From Paraburkholderia tropica (GTDB taxonomy: Bacteria; Pseudomonadota; Gammaproteobacteria; Burkholderiales; Burkholderiaceae): a stretch of DNA of 64,000 bases. The stretch covers positions 186,001-250,000 of the forward strand of contig NZ_CAJZAR010000068.1 of the NCBI RefSeq assembly GCF_914484835.1, read 5' to 3'. The notes beneath the pieces are model-generated. The model saw only the letters and a program-made list of their open reading frames with translations. It did not search any database and had not been told where the DNA came from. Both the position numbers and the translations under genes were made by a program. Below are positions 45,178 to 53,867 of this stretch, piece by piece. Position 1 is the first letter of the stretch. Every line of letters begins with the position of its first letter.

Positions 45178-45935
45178 TGATCCGCCTCGAACAGATCGGC
45201 AAATCGTTCGGCGAACACCGCGTGCTGAGCGCCATCGATCTCACGCTGAAAGCGGGCAGCGTCACCGCGCTGATCGGCCCGTCCGGCAGCGGCAAGAGCA
45301 CCTTGCTCCGTTGCGTGAATCTGCTCGAAGTGCCCGATAGCGGCGCGCTGAGCGTGGGCGAGGCGCGCATCGACTTCGCGCCCGGCCAGCGCATCGCGCA
45401 GGCGCGGATCGCAGCGGTGCGCAGACAGACCGGCATGGTGTTTCAGAACTTCCAGTTGTTCCCGCACATGAGCGCGATCGAGAACGTGATGGAAGGACTC
45501 GTGACCGTGCTCGGCTGGGAACGCGCGCGCGCCCGCGAACGCGCAGCGTCGCTGCTGGAGAAAGTCGGCCTCGCCGCGAAAGCCGACGCGTGGCCGGGCA
45601 CGCTCTCGGGCGGACAGCAGCAGCGCGTCGCCATTGCGCGTGCGCTCGCGCCTTCGCCGCAAGTGCTGCTCTGCGACGAACCGACTTCGGCGCTCGACCC
45701 CGAACTGTCCGCCGAAGTCGTGGACGTGCTCAAGCGGCTCGCCGACGAAGGCACGACCATGCTGATGGCGACGCACGATTTGCGGCTCGCCGCGTCCATC
45801 GCGCACGATGCCGTGTTTCTCAAGGACGGCGCGGTGGTGGAAAGCGGTGCGTCGCGCGAACTGTTCTCGCGTCCGCGCGATGCACGCACCGCGCGTTTCA
45901 TTTCGACGCTGACGCAGGCCGCGCCGGTTTTTTAG
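45177..45935 (+). CDS. amino-acid ABC transporter ATPase
   Basis: 252 residues. Walker A GPSGSGKST, Q-loop region GMVFQNFQLFPHMS, signature LSGGQQQRVAIARAL, Walker B VLLCDEPTSALDPE and the switch His in ATHD are all intact. The ATG overlaps the permease stop by one base (TGATG). It powers the upstream permease. Confidence 0.93.
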   Translation: MIRLEQIGKSFGEHRVLSAIDLTLKAGSVTALIGPSGSGKSTLLRCVNLLEVPDSGALSVGEARIDFAPGQRIAQARIAAVRRQTGMVFQNFQLFPHMSAIENVMEGLVTVLGWERARARERAASLLEKVGLAAKADAWPGTLSGGQQQRVAIARALAPSPQVLLCDEPTSALDPELSAEVVDVLKRLADEGTTMLMATHDLRLAASIAHDAVFLKDGAVVESGASRELFSRPRDARTARFISTLTQAAPVF

Positions 45936-45948
45936 GTCTCGGCACGCG

Positions 45949-47169
45949 TTATCGGCTGCAACGTTCGGCAGGCGCGAGTTCCGTTTCGCGGGTTTCCATC
46001 CGCGCCGGGAAACCCTTGCTTCGCGCCGACCACACCACCACGAACGTGACGCCCAGCAACACCAGCAGCACCGGAAAAAACGCGCCGATACCGATACGAT
46101 CGAGCAACACGCCGCCGACAACGCCGCCGCCCGCGATGGCCAGATTCCAGACCGTCACGAGCACGGCTTGCGCGGCGTCCATGGCCTCGCCTGCCGCATC
46201 GGCGAGCGCGGTCTGGAACAAGGTCGCCGCGCCGCCGAACGCGAGACCCCACACGCCGACCGACGCATAAACCGCAATCGCTCCATCGGCGAAATCGAGC
46301 ATCCATACGGCGATCGCGAACAGGAACGTGCTCGCGAGCGTCAGCACACGCAGATACCGGTCGATCAACACGCCAACAATCAGGATGCCGAACAATGAAG
46401 CCAGGCCGAACATCAGCAAAACGCGATCGATCGACTCGCTCATGCCCGCCGTCGCGAGAAACGACGCGATATACGTGTACAACAGATTATGCGCAAGCAC
46501 GAACGTCAGCACGACGAGCAGCACGGGGCGCACGCCCGGCAGCCTGAGCACGGCGCGCAACGCGGGCCGCCGCGTGCGCGCCTGCCCCGCAAAATCCGGC
46601 ACGATCGCGCGCACCCAGACGAGCAGCATGACCGCCAGCACGCTCATCACGCCGAAGGCCACGCGCCAGCCGGTCCACGTGCCGAGCAGCGTTCCGGCGG
46701 GCACGCCCAGCGACAGCGCGAGCGGCGTGCCCGCCATCGCCACCGCAATCGCCGCGCCCTTGCGATGCTCGGGCACCATGCGCGCCGCGTAGCCCGCGAG
46801 CAACGCCCAGATCAGCCCCGCCGACACCCCCGCAATGAAGCGCGCCGCCATCGTCAGCGCGTAGCTGGCCGAGAGCGCGGTGAGCGCGTTCGTGACGACG
46901 AAGCCCGCGATCGCCGCGAGCAGCAGCGGACGCCGCCTCAGCCGCTGCGTCAGGATCACCAGCGGAATCGCCGCCAGCAACGATCCGGCCGCATACGCCG
47001 TTACGGTCTGACCGACGGCGGCCTGCGATATGCCGAGCCCCGCCGACATCTGCGCGAGCAATCCGGCGGGCAAGGCTTCGGTCAGAATCGTGACGAAGGC
47101 CGCGAGCGCAAGCGGCAGCAGTTTCGCGAGCGGCAGGCGGTCGCTACGTTCGTCGAGGGCGCGAGTCAT
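45949..47169 (-). CDS. MFS transporter, DHA1 type
   Basis: 406 residues with 12 TM segments: TEALPAGLLAQMSAGLGIS in TM1, AMAGTPLALSLGVPAGTLLG as motif C of proton antiporters. It is the efflux type common beside LysR genes. GGGGAGG is 7 bp before the ATG at 47169; the ATG at 47175 would overlap the upstream stop by 4 bp but is too near that site. It is divergent from a LysR gene that probably controls it, with a serine-hydrolase remnant between them. Confidence 0.83.
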   Translation of the reverse strand: MTRALDERSDRLPLAKLLPLALAAFVTILTEALPAGLLAQMSAGLGISQAAVGQTVTAYAAGSLLAAIPLVILTQRLRRRPLLLAAIAGFVVTNALTALSASYALTMAARFIAGVSAGLIWALLAGYAARMVPEHRKGAAIAVAMAGTPLALSLGVPAGTLLGTWTGWRVAFGVMSVLAVMLLVWVRAIVPDFAGQARTRRPALRAVLRLPGVRPVLLVVLTFVLAHNLLYTYIASFLATAGMSESIDRVLLMFGLASLFGILIVGVLIDRYLRVLTLASTFLFAIAVWMLDFADGAIAVYASVGVWGLAFGGAATLFQTALADAAGEAMDAAQAVLVTVWNLAIAGGGVVGGVLLDRIGIGAFFPVLLVLLGVTFVVVWSARSKGFPARMETRETELAPAERCSR

Positions 47170-47171
47170 CG

Positions 47172-47504
47172 TCATGCCTCCCCGGCGCCGTAGACGGCGT
47201 CGCGCAAATCGCCGACGAAGCAGCCCGACATGCCCTCGTACAGCGTATTCGTCAGCGCGACGACGCTGAGTGCCCGCGCCGGGTCCACGAACCACGAATG
47301 GCCGTATGCGCCGCCCCAGCGCCAGGTGCCGTTCGATTCGGGCGAGGCGGCGCGCACGCGGTCGCGCAACTCGATGGCCGCGTCGAGATCGACCGCGCCC
47401 ACCCGCCGCCGCTCATCGAGCGCGCGCCGGACCACCTCGTGAACGCGCGCAGACAACTGCGCCGAAGCAGCGTCCGGGCGCGCGGAAAATACGAAATTCG
47501 TCAT
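47172..47504 (-). pseudogene. serine beta-lactamase-like hydrolase, internally deleted remnant
   Basis: An open frame of 110 codons that joins the first 40 residues of a serine hydrolase (RVHEVVRRALDERRRVGAV, normally followed by the long catalytic part) to its last 50 (WRWGGAYGHSWFVDPARALS, then VVALTNTLYEGMSG). The whole active-site region with the S-x-x-K motif is missing. Full-length members have about 380-400 residues, so about 270-290 residues were lost in frame. The product could still be made but cannot be an enzyme. Its last bases adjoin the MFS gene start. Confidence 0.78.
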
Positions 47505-47598
47505 CGGTTCAGCCTCGTTGAATGCCTCGTTGAAAGTCCATCCCCTCCACGATAGTGAGCCGGCGATTGAAGAAAAAGTGGGGTAGAGTTCCGCGTTA

Positions 47599-47618
47599 TG
47601 CGGACATCGGTGTCCGCA
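47599..47618. promoter_or_regulatory. 20-bp perfect palindrome, candidate LysR operator
   Basis: TGCGGACA-TCGG-TGTCCGCA with exact 8-bp arms, placed 14 bp before the GTG of the LysR gene and 95 bp before the divergent remnant/MFS unit. It could be the autoregulatory site, though it is not the usual T-N11-A form. Confidence 0.6.
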
Positions 47619-47631
47619 ATGGAGACGTGGC

Positions 47632-48540
47632 GTGGAAAGTCTGAATGGCTTCGTGGTGTTCGTGCAGGTCGCCGAAACGCGCAGTTTCGTGGCGGCGGGA
47701 CGCGTGCTGGGCGTATCGGCTTCGGCGATCGGCAAGAGCGTCGCGCGGCTCGAGGACAAGCTCGGCGTGCGGCTCTTTCATCGCAGCACGCGCAGCATCA
47801 CGCTGACGTCGGAAGGCGCGCTGTTTCTCGAACGCAGCCGCCGCATCCTCGCCGAAATCGAGGCGGCGCAGATGGAGATTTCGCAGGCGACCTCCGCGCC
47901 GCGCGGGCGTCTGCGCGTGAGCCTGCCGCTCGTCAGCGCGCTGATGCTGCCGGTGCTCAGCGACTTCATGCAGGCCTATCCGCAAATCGAGCTGGATCTC
48001 GATTTCACCGACCGCGTCGTCGATGTGATCGACGAAGGCTTCGATGCCGTCGTGCGCATCGGCGAGCCTGGCGATTCGCGGCTCGCGGCCCGCAAGCTCG
48101 GCACGTTCCGCTGGTGCGTGGTGGGTTCGCCCGACTATTTCGAACGGCGCGGCACGCCGAAAGCGCCCGCCGATCTGCTCGACCATACCTGTCTGCACTA
48201 CCGCTACCCGAGCACGGGGCGGCTCGAATCCTGGGCGCTGCGCCGCGATGAGGACGAGCCCGAACTCGCGCTGCCGGTCTCGATGATCTGCAATAACATC
48301 GAAACGCGCGTGTGTTTCGCGCTGGAAGGACGCGGCGTGGCCTACCTGCCCGACTTTTCGATCCGTGCGCCGCTCGCCGATGGGCGCCTGCGCGCGGTGC
48401 TCACTTCGCATCTGGCGCGTCCGGGCGTCGTCCATGTGCTGTGGCCCGCTAGCAAACATCCGTCGCCGAAAGTGCGCGCGCTGGTCGATTTTCTGAGCGC
48501 GAACGTGTTTCCACCGAGCCGCAAGACGCCTGCTCGCTGA
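47632..48540 (+). CDS. LysR-family transcriptional regulator
   Basis: 302 residues. N-terminal winged helix (FVAAGRVLGVSASAIGKSVARLE, key part VSASAIGKSVARLE; then LFHRSTRSITLTSEG) and the two-lobed effector domain from about 90. GTG start at 47632 with GGAGA upstream. It is divergent from the MFS gene and probably regulates it. The effector is unknown. Confidence 0.9.
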   Translation: MESLNGFVVFVQVAETRSFVAAGRVLGVSASAIGKSVARLEDKLGVRLFHRSTRSITLTSEGALFLERSRRILAEIEAAQMEISQATSAPRGRLRVSLPLVSALMLPVLSDFMQAYPQIELDLDFTDRVVDVIDEGFDAVVRIGEPGDSRLAARKLGTFRWCVVGSPDYFERRGTPKAPADLLDHTCLHYRYPSTGRLESWALRRDEDEPELALPVSMICNNIETRVCFALEGRGVAYLPDFSIRAPLADGRLRAVLTSHLARPGVVHVLWPASKHPSPKVRALVDFLSANVFPPSRKTPAR

Positions 48541-48687
48541 CGCGTCGTCCACGCGTGGCGCGGATACCACTGCGCTTAAGCGCACGCGTTTTTTCTCTGT
48601 GCAATCCTATGCCGCGCGCCTGAACCGGCCGACGCGGATCGGCCCCGCTCGCGCGCGCCGCACAGACTCATCTCGACAAGGACACCC

Positions 48688-50904
48688 ATGAACGTGACGC
48701 CCGCCAGCGCCACGCCGACGCGCCTGCGCGACGAATGGCTCGCTTACTGGCGAGACGACGCGCCGCGCCTGCTGCACATCGCCAAGGTCGGCCTCGCGGT
48801 CGCGCTCGCGATGGGCCTGTGCATGCGCCTCGAACTGCGCTCGCCCGCCACCGCCATGCTGTCGTGCGTGATCGTGATGATGCATCAGCAAAGCGGCATC
48901 GTGATCGCGCGCGGCGTGTATCGCGGGCTCGGCATGGTGGGCGGCAGTCTCGCGGGCCTCGTGCTGATCGCGCTGTTCTCGCAGCAGCCGTTGCCGTTCT
49001 TTCTCGCGCTCGCGGCGTGGATCGGGCTGTGCGCGTTCTGCTCGGCGTACTTCCGCAATTTCCAGTCGTACGGGCTCGTGCTCGCCGGCTTTTCCACGGC
49101 GATCACGGCGATGCCCGCGCTCGCGAATCCCTACGGCGTGTTCGACAACGTGATCCACACGATCAGCGAAGTCGCGATCGGCGTGCTGAGCGCGAGCGTG
49201 GTGAGCACCGTCGTGCTGCCGCGCGCCGTCGCGCCCGCGCTCTATGCGGCGAGCCGCGCGAGCTTCACGCATCTGCTCGGCGTGCTGCGCGCGACGCTCG
49301 CGCGCGATGCCGCGACGGTGCAAAGCGGCGCACAGGCCGGTGCACAAACCGGCACGCTGCTGAGCCTGATCGGCGAGCGCGCGAACGTGGAATTGCTGCG
49401 CACCGGCGCGCTGTTCGAAGATCCGTCGATGCGGCTGCGCCAGTCCGTCTTTCTCGATCTCGATCGCGGTTTTCTCGACACCGTCACGTGGCTCTACGCG
49501 CTCCAGCGCGTCAAGACGCACGCGAGCGCCGACGCGCATCCGCGCGCGCAAGCGGCCATCGCCGCGCTGACCGACGCGACGCTCGCGCTGCTGCCCGACA
49601 CCGCCACCGCCTCCCCGCCCGGCATCGCCGACGACGCCGTGGCCGCCCTGCTGCCGCGTCTCGACGCCTTCGAAACGGCGCTGCCCGCACGCATCGCCGC
49701 ACAACTTCGCGCGCTCGACGATCTGCCGCCCGCGCAACGCCAGTTCGTCGAGAGCACGGGCGCGGCGCTGCTGTTCATGACCGACGATCTGCGCCTGCTG
49801 TGCCGCCGTTATCTCGAAGCGCGCGCGGCCGACCGCCAGCCGTGGACCGTCTCGGTGCTGCAAGCCATCGGCCGCATCGCACGCCAGCGCGTGGTCGGCA
49901 ACCGCACGGCCGCGCTGATCGCGGGCGTGCGCGCGGCGCTCGCGGTGCTGCTGGTCGCCGCCGTGTGGATCGCCTCGGGCTGGGTGGGCGGATCGACCGC
50001 GATCGTCGCGGTGGCGATCACGAGCACGCTGTTCGCGCTCGTGCCGGACCCGCCCACGGCCGCGTGGCAGATCTTCACGGGCTGCCTCGCGGGCTGGCTC
50101 GCGGGCTTCGCGTTCAGCTTCTTCGTGCTGCCGTCGCTCGGCACCTTCGCGCTGCTCGCGGCGGTCATCGCGCTGTTCGTGATGGTCGGCGCCTACGTGA
50201 ACACGTTCCCGAAAACGGCCGTGCTCGGGCTCGGCTTCAATATCTACTTCTGCTTTATCGTCGGCATTTCGAATCCGGCCGTCTATAACCCGAGCGCGTA
50301 TCTCGACACCGGCTTCGCGCTGCTGAGCGGCATCGCCACGGCCGCCGTGGCCTTCTCCGTGCTCGCGCCGCGCGCGGGCGAATGGATCGCGCGCCGCTAT
50401 CTCGCGGATGTGCGCGCGCTGGTCGCGGACGACGCGCGCGACGGCGAACTCGACGACGATCTGCTCTACGACTTCGAGCGCAAGCTGCGCGACTGCATCG
50501 TGCAGATCGCGGGCGCGCCCGCCGATCCGCGCGTCGATCGCGAGCGCATGATCGCGTGGGCGTTCGCGGTGCTCGAAGCGGGCCGCGCGATGATCCTGAT
50601 GCGTCTCGACACGCAGCGGCTCGGCGACACGCTGCCCGCCGCGTGGACGGCGCGTTTGCAAACGTGGCTCGACGCACTCGCCGATCTGTTCGATACGCCC
50701 ACGCCCGAAAACGCCGATCGCGCACAGACCGCCACGCAGGCGGCGCTCGCCGCGCTGCCGCCCGGCATCGAGCCCGCCGCCGACGCGCCCGTCGGTCCCG
50801 ACGCCCTCGTCCGCTGCCGCATGCACGCCCTGCTCCATTTCACCGACTTCGCCCTGCGCGACGCCACGCTCGCGCTCTGGACCCGCACGGAGCGTATGGC
50901 ATGA
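48688..50904 (+). CDS. FUSC/AaeB-type efflux pump membrane protein
   Basis: 738 residues. Two blocks of membrane helices (about 30-185 and 405-560), each with the FUSC pattern (RSPATAMLSCVIVMMHQQSG; later GWVGGSTAIVAVAITSTL), separated by a soluble helical region and followed by a soluble C-terminal domain. Pumps of this family (AaeB, and others for aromatic acids or fusaric acid) work with a membrane fusion protein and a DUF1656 subunit. Here all parts are encoded in one unit. The stop overlaps the next ATG by 4 bp. Confidence 0.88.
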   Translation: MNVTPASATPTRLRDEWLAYWRDDAPRLLHIAKVGLAVALAMGLCMRLELRSPATAMLSCVIVMMHQQSGIVIARGVYRGLGMVGGSLAGLVLIALFSQQPLPFFLALAAWIGLCAFCSAYFRNFQSYGLVLAGFSTAITAMPALANPYGVFDNVIHTISEVAIGVLSASVVSTVVLPRAVAPALYAASRASFTHLLGVLRATLARDAATVQSGAQAGAQTGTLLSLIGERANVELLRTGALFEDPSMRLRQSVFLDLDRGFLDTVTWLYALQRVKTHASADAHPRAQAAIAALTDATLALLPDTATASPPGIADDAVAALLPRLDAFETALPARIAAQLRALDDLPPAQRQFVESTGAALLFMTDDLRLLCRRYLEARAADRQPWTVSVLQAIGRIARQRVVGNRTAALIAGVRAALAVLLVAAVWIASGWVGGSTAIVAVAITSTLFALVPDPPTAAWQIFTGCLAGWLAGFAFSFFVLPSLGTFALLAAVIALFVMVGAYVNTFPKTAVLGLGFNIYFCFIVGISNPAVYNPSAYLDTGFALLSGIATAAVAFSVLAPRAGEWIARRYLADVRALVADDARDGELDDDLLYDFERKLRDCIVQIAGAPADPRVDRERMIAWAFAVLEAGRAMILMRLDTQRLGDTLPAAWTARLQTWLDALADLFDTPTPENADRAQTATQAALAALPPGIEPAADAPVGPDALVRCRMHALLHFTDFALRDATLALWTRTERMA

Positions 50905-52469
50905 GCGCACGCGCCTTTTTCTCGTTTCGACGCGTGCTTCGTGGCCTGGATCGTCGCTTGCATCGTGGATTGCCAGGCCGCGTGCTCGCCCTCACAACCG
51001 CGACGGCCGCCGCCGTCCTGCTGAGCGCCTGCATCGACAGCGGCGGCATCCACAAGAAAGCGTCGATGCTCGACGCCGCCTCGCTCGATCCCGGCGCCGC
51101 CTTGCGCGCGACGCAAGCCGACGCGCAATGGCCGCGCGGCGACTGGTGGCGGCAATGGCACGACGCGCAGCTCGAGCGCGTGGTCGCCGACGCCACGGCG
51201 GGCAATCCCGACCTCCAGGCGTTCGCGGCGCGCGTGGACGCCGCGCGCTTCCAGACCGAGATCGCGGGCGCGAGCGCCTGGCCGCAAGCCAACGTGGACG
51301 GCGAGTTCGAGCGCCGCCGCTACGCGCGCTACACCACGCCCGCGCCGCCGGGCGGCACGACGGTCTGGAGCAACAGCATCGGCGCGACGCTGACCTACGA
51401 CCTCGACCTGTGGGGCAAGCAGCGCGCGATCCGCGAAGGCGCGCTCGATCGTCTGCACGCGAGCGCCGCCGACGCGCGCTTCGCCGAAGTCGAATTGCAG
51501 ACCGGCGTCGTGCGCGCCTACGTGCAGCTCTCGCTCGACTACGCGCTCGCCGACGCCTATGCCGCGATTCAAGACCAGCAGCGCCGCACCTTCGACATCG
51601 CCACGCAGCGCTGGCACGCGGGCATCGGCAGCCGCCTCGAAGCGGCTCAGGCGCAGACGCAGCTCTCGACGAGCGCGACGCGCCTGCAACGCGCGCAGCA
51701 GCAGATCGCGCTGGATCGCCTCGCGATTGCGGCGCTCGCGGGCCAGGGCCCCGGTTATGGCGACGCGCTCGCGCGGCCCACGCTCGCGCTCAGCGTGCCG
51801 CTCGCGCTGCCGTCCGCCTTGCCCGCGGAACTGGTCGGCCATCGCGCGGATGTCGTGGCGGCGCGCTGGCGCGTGCTCGCGTCGGAGCAAGGCATCGACG
51901 CCGCGCACGCCGACTTCTATCCCGACATCAACCTGCTCGCGACGGCTTCGCTCGGCTCGGCGGCGACCTTCGGCGGCTTCTTCAACTTCGTCAACAGCGA
52001 CGGCGTCGGGCACGGCGTGGGCGCGGCGATCTCGCTGCCGATCTTCGACGGCGGACGGCGGCGCGGCCAGTACGGCGTGGCGGTGTCCTCGCGCGACGCC
52101 GCCGTGGACGCGTACAACCGCACGGTCATCGACGCGATGCGCGACGTCGCCGCCCAGGCCATCTCGCTGCGCGCGCTCGACGAGCAGCAGGCCAGCACCG
52201 AAGCGACGCTCGACGCCGCGCGCACGGCTTATCGTCTCGCCGACGAAGGCTATCGCAGCGGCATCAGCGAATTTCTCAACGTGCTCGCCGCGCAGAACGC
52301 GCAACTGCTGCAGGAGCAGAGTCTCGCGCTGGTGCAGGCGCAGCGGCTCGACGCGTGGGCGCAGTTGATGCGCGCGCTCGGCGGCGGCTACGTTGGCGAA
52401 GCGACTGCCGCGAATGGCGCACCCACCGCGCCAACCGCGCAAGGAGCCAACGATGCCGCGCGAAATTGA
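50901..52469 (+). CDS. outer-membrane efflux lipoprotein, NodT/OprM type
   Basis: 522 residues. Signal peptide with lipobox LLSAC, then the TolC-like repeat structure with two long coiled regions: DWWRQWHDAQLERVVADA near the start, YDLDLWGKQRA, and LVGHRADVVAARWRV at the start of the second repeat. It forms the outer-membrane channel of the FUSC pump. ATG at 50901 overlaps the FUSC gene stop by 4 bp; the frame upstream of it is not a gene. Confidence 0.9.
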   Translation: MSARAFFSFRRVLRGLDRRLHRGLPGRVLALTTATAAAVLLSACIDSGGIHKKASMLDAASLDPGAALRATQADAQWPRGDWWRQWHDAQLERVVADATAGNPDLQAFAARVDAARFQTEIAGASAWPQANVDGEFERRRYARYTTPAPPGGTTVWSNSIGATLTYDLDLWGKQRAIREGALDRLHASAADARFAEVELQTGVVRAYVQLSLDYALADAYAAIQDQQRRTFDIATQRWHAGIGSRLEAAQAQTQLSTSATRLQRAQQQIALDRLAIAALAGQGPGYGDALARPTLALSVPLALPSALPAELVGHRADVVAARWRVLASEQGIDAAHADFYPDINLLATASLGSAATFGGFFNFVNSDGVGHGVGAAISLPIFDGGRRRGQYGVAVSSRDAAVDAYNRTVIDAMRDVAAQAISLRALDEQQASTEATLDAARTAYRLADEGYRSGISEFLNVLAAQNAQLLQEQSLALVQAQRLDAWAQLMRALGGGYVGEATAANGAPTAPTAQGANDAARN

Positions 52470-52653
52470 GTGGTTTTCGCTGCTCATGCCGGGCCTGCTG
52501 CCGATCCTCGCGGCCTGCGTGCTGCTGTTCGTGATCGTCGATCTCGCGTTCGCGCGGCTCGGCGTCTATCGCTATGTCTGGCATCCCGGCCTCTTTCGCG
52601 TCGCGCTGTTCGCGGCGCTGTTCAGCGGCGCGGCCCTGTTGTTGCGGCCATGA
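52453..52653 (+). CDS. DUF1656 small membrane subunit (AaeX type)
   Basis: 66 residues: MPREIEWFSLLMPGLLPI as the typical DUF1656 start, two membrane segments, with AYR-like RLGVYRYVWHPGLF between them. These small proteins accompany FUSC pumps. It overlaps the outer-membrane gene by 17 bp, has AAGGAG before the ATG and precedes the fusion protein gene. Confidence 0.88.
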   Translation: MPREIEWFSLLMPGLLPILAACVLLFVIVDLAFARLGVYRYVWHPGLFRVALFAALFSGAALLLRP

Positions 52654-52709
52654 CCGCGCCGCTTTTTCCCGTGTGACCGACGCATCGACGACGACCCGAT
52701 GATGACCCG

Positions 52710-53672
52710 ATGATAACTACCCGAACCCTCCTGCGCGCCGCCACCACGCTCGTGCTGCTCGCCGTGTCCATCGCGCTCGTGCGCGCGCTCTGGCTCGACT
52801 ACATGGACTCGCCGTGGACGCGCGACGGCCGCGTGCGCGCCCAGGTCGTGCGGATCTCGACCGACGTGTCGGGCCTCGTGAGCGAGGTGCGCGTGCGCGA
52901 CAACCAGTACGTGCACAAAGGCGACGTCCTGTTCGTGCTCGATCCGGCGCGCTTCCAGTACGCCATCGCGCAAGCCGACGCCGAACTGCTGCGCGCCCAG
53001 GCGCAACTCGCCGAAACGAAGGCGCGCATGACGGCCGCGCAAACCGAACTCGCGATGAAGCGCGCCCAGGCCACGCGCCGCGCGCGTCTCGCGGGCGACG
53101 CGATCTCCGAAGAAAGCCGCGCCGACGCGGACTCGCTCGCGCGTCAATCCGAAGCGACGTACGCGGGCGCGGCGGCGGCGTTCGCCTCGGCGCAGGCGCA
53201 GGTGAAAGCGGCGGAAGTGGCGCAGCGCACTGCCACGCTCAATCTCGCGCGCAGCGAGGCGCACGCGCCCGCCGACGGCTACATCACCAATCTCGATCTC
53301 TATCCCGGCGATTTCGCGAGCGCGGGCGTCGCGCGCATGGCGCTCATCGACGCGCATTCGTTCTGGGTCTACGGCTATTTCGAGGAGACGAAGCTGCCCG
53401 CCGTGCGCGTGGGCGACCGCGCGCAGGTGCGGCTGCTCTCCGGCGGCGAGACGATCGAAGGTCATGTCGAAAGCCTCGCGAGCGGGATCGCCGATCGCGA
53501 CAATCCGACCAGCAGCGGCGACCTGCTCGCCAACGTCAATCCGATCTTCACGTGGGTGCGCCTTGCGCAACGCGTGCCGGTGCGCATCCATCTCGACCGC
53601 GTGCCCGCCGACATCAAGCTCGCGATGGGCATGACCTGCACGGTGAGTCTCACGCCTTCCGCGCGGCGGTGA
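52710..53672 (+). CDS. HlyD-family membrane fusion protein (AaeA type)
   Basis: 320 residues: one N-terminal TM, the sequence DSPWTRDGRVRAQVV at the start of the barrel/lipoyl half, a coiled hairpin (about 90-180), the second lipoyl half (SEAHAPADGYITNLDLYPGD) and WVYGYFEETKL in the beta-barrel domain. It bridges the FUSC pump and the outer-membrane channel. Last gene of the four-gene operon that starts at 48688. Confidence 0.9.
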   Translation: MITTRTLLRAATTLVLLAVSIALVRALWLDYMDSPWTRDGRVRAQVVRISTDVSGLVSEVRVRDNQYVHKGDVLFVLDPARFQYAIAQADAELLRAQAQLAETKARMTAAQTELAMKRAQATRRARLAGDAISEESRADADSLARQSEATYAGAAAAFASAQAQVKAAEVAQRTATLNLARSEAHAPADGYITNLDLYPGDFASAGVARMALIDAHSFWVYGYFEETKLPAVRVGDRAQVRLLSGGETIEGHVESLASGIADRDNPTSSGDLLANVNPIFTWVRLAQRVPVRIHLDRVPADIKLAMGMTCTVSLTPSARR

Positions 53673-53867
53673 GTTAGCGGCCAGGGCTGCGGATAGGTCT
53701 GCGCCTGCGCTTAAGCGCATCGCAAGCGGAAAGCCTCTATCCTTTCACCGGCCATTCAACTCGCTGACGCGCGCCCGCCGCGCGCGGCGGCCCAACCTGG
53801 AACATCTCATCATCGTGATTTCGCTTCAATCCGGCGCCCGCGCGCCGCTCGTCGAGCCCGCGCGCGC

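Noticed and set aside
49242..49487. Short antisense frames within the FUSC gene
   Set aside because: The sense frame encodes a well-supported membrane protein; antisense frames lack start signals and likeness to any family.
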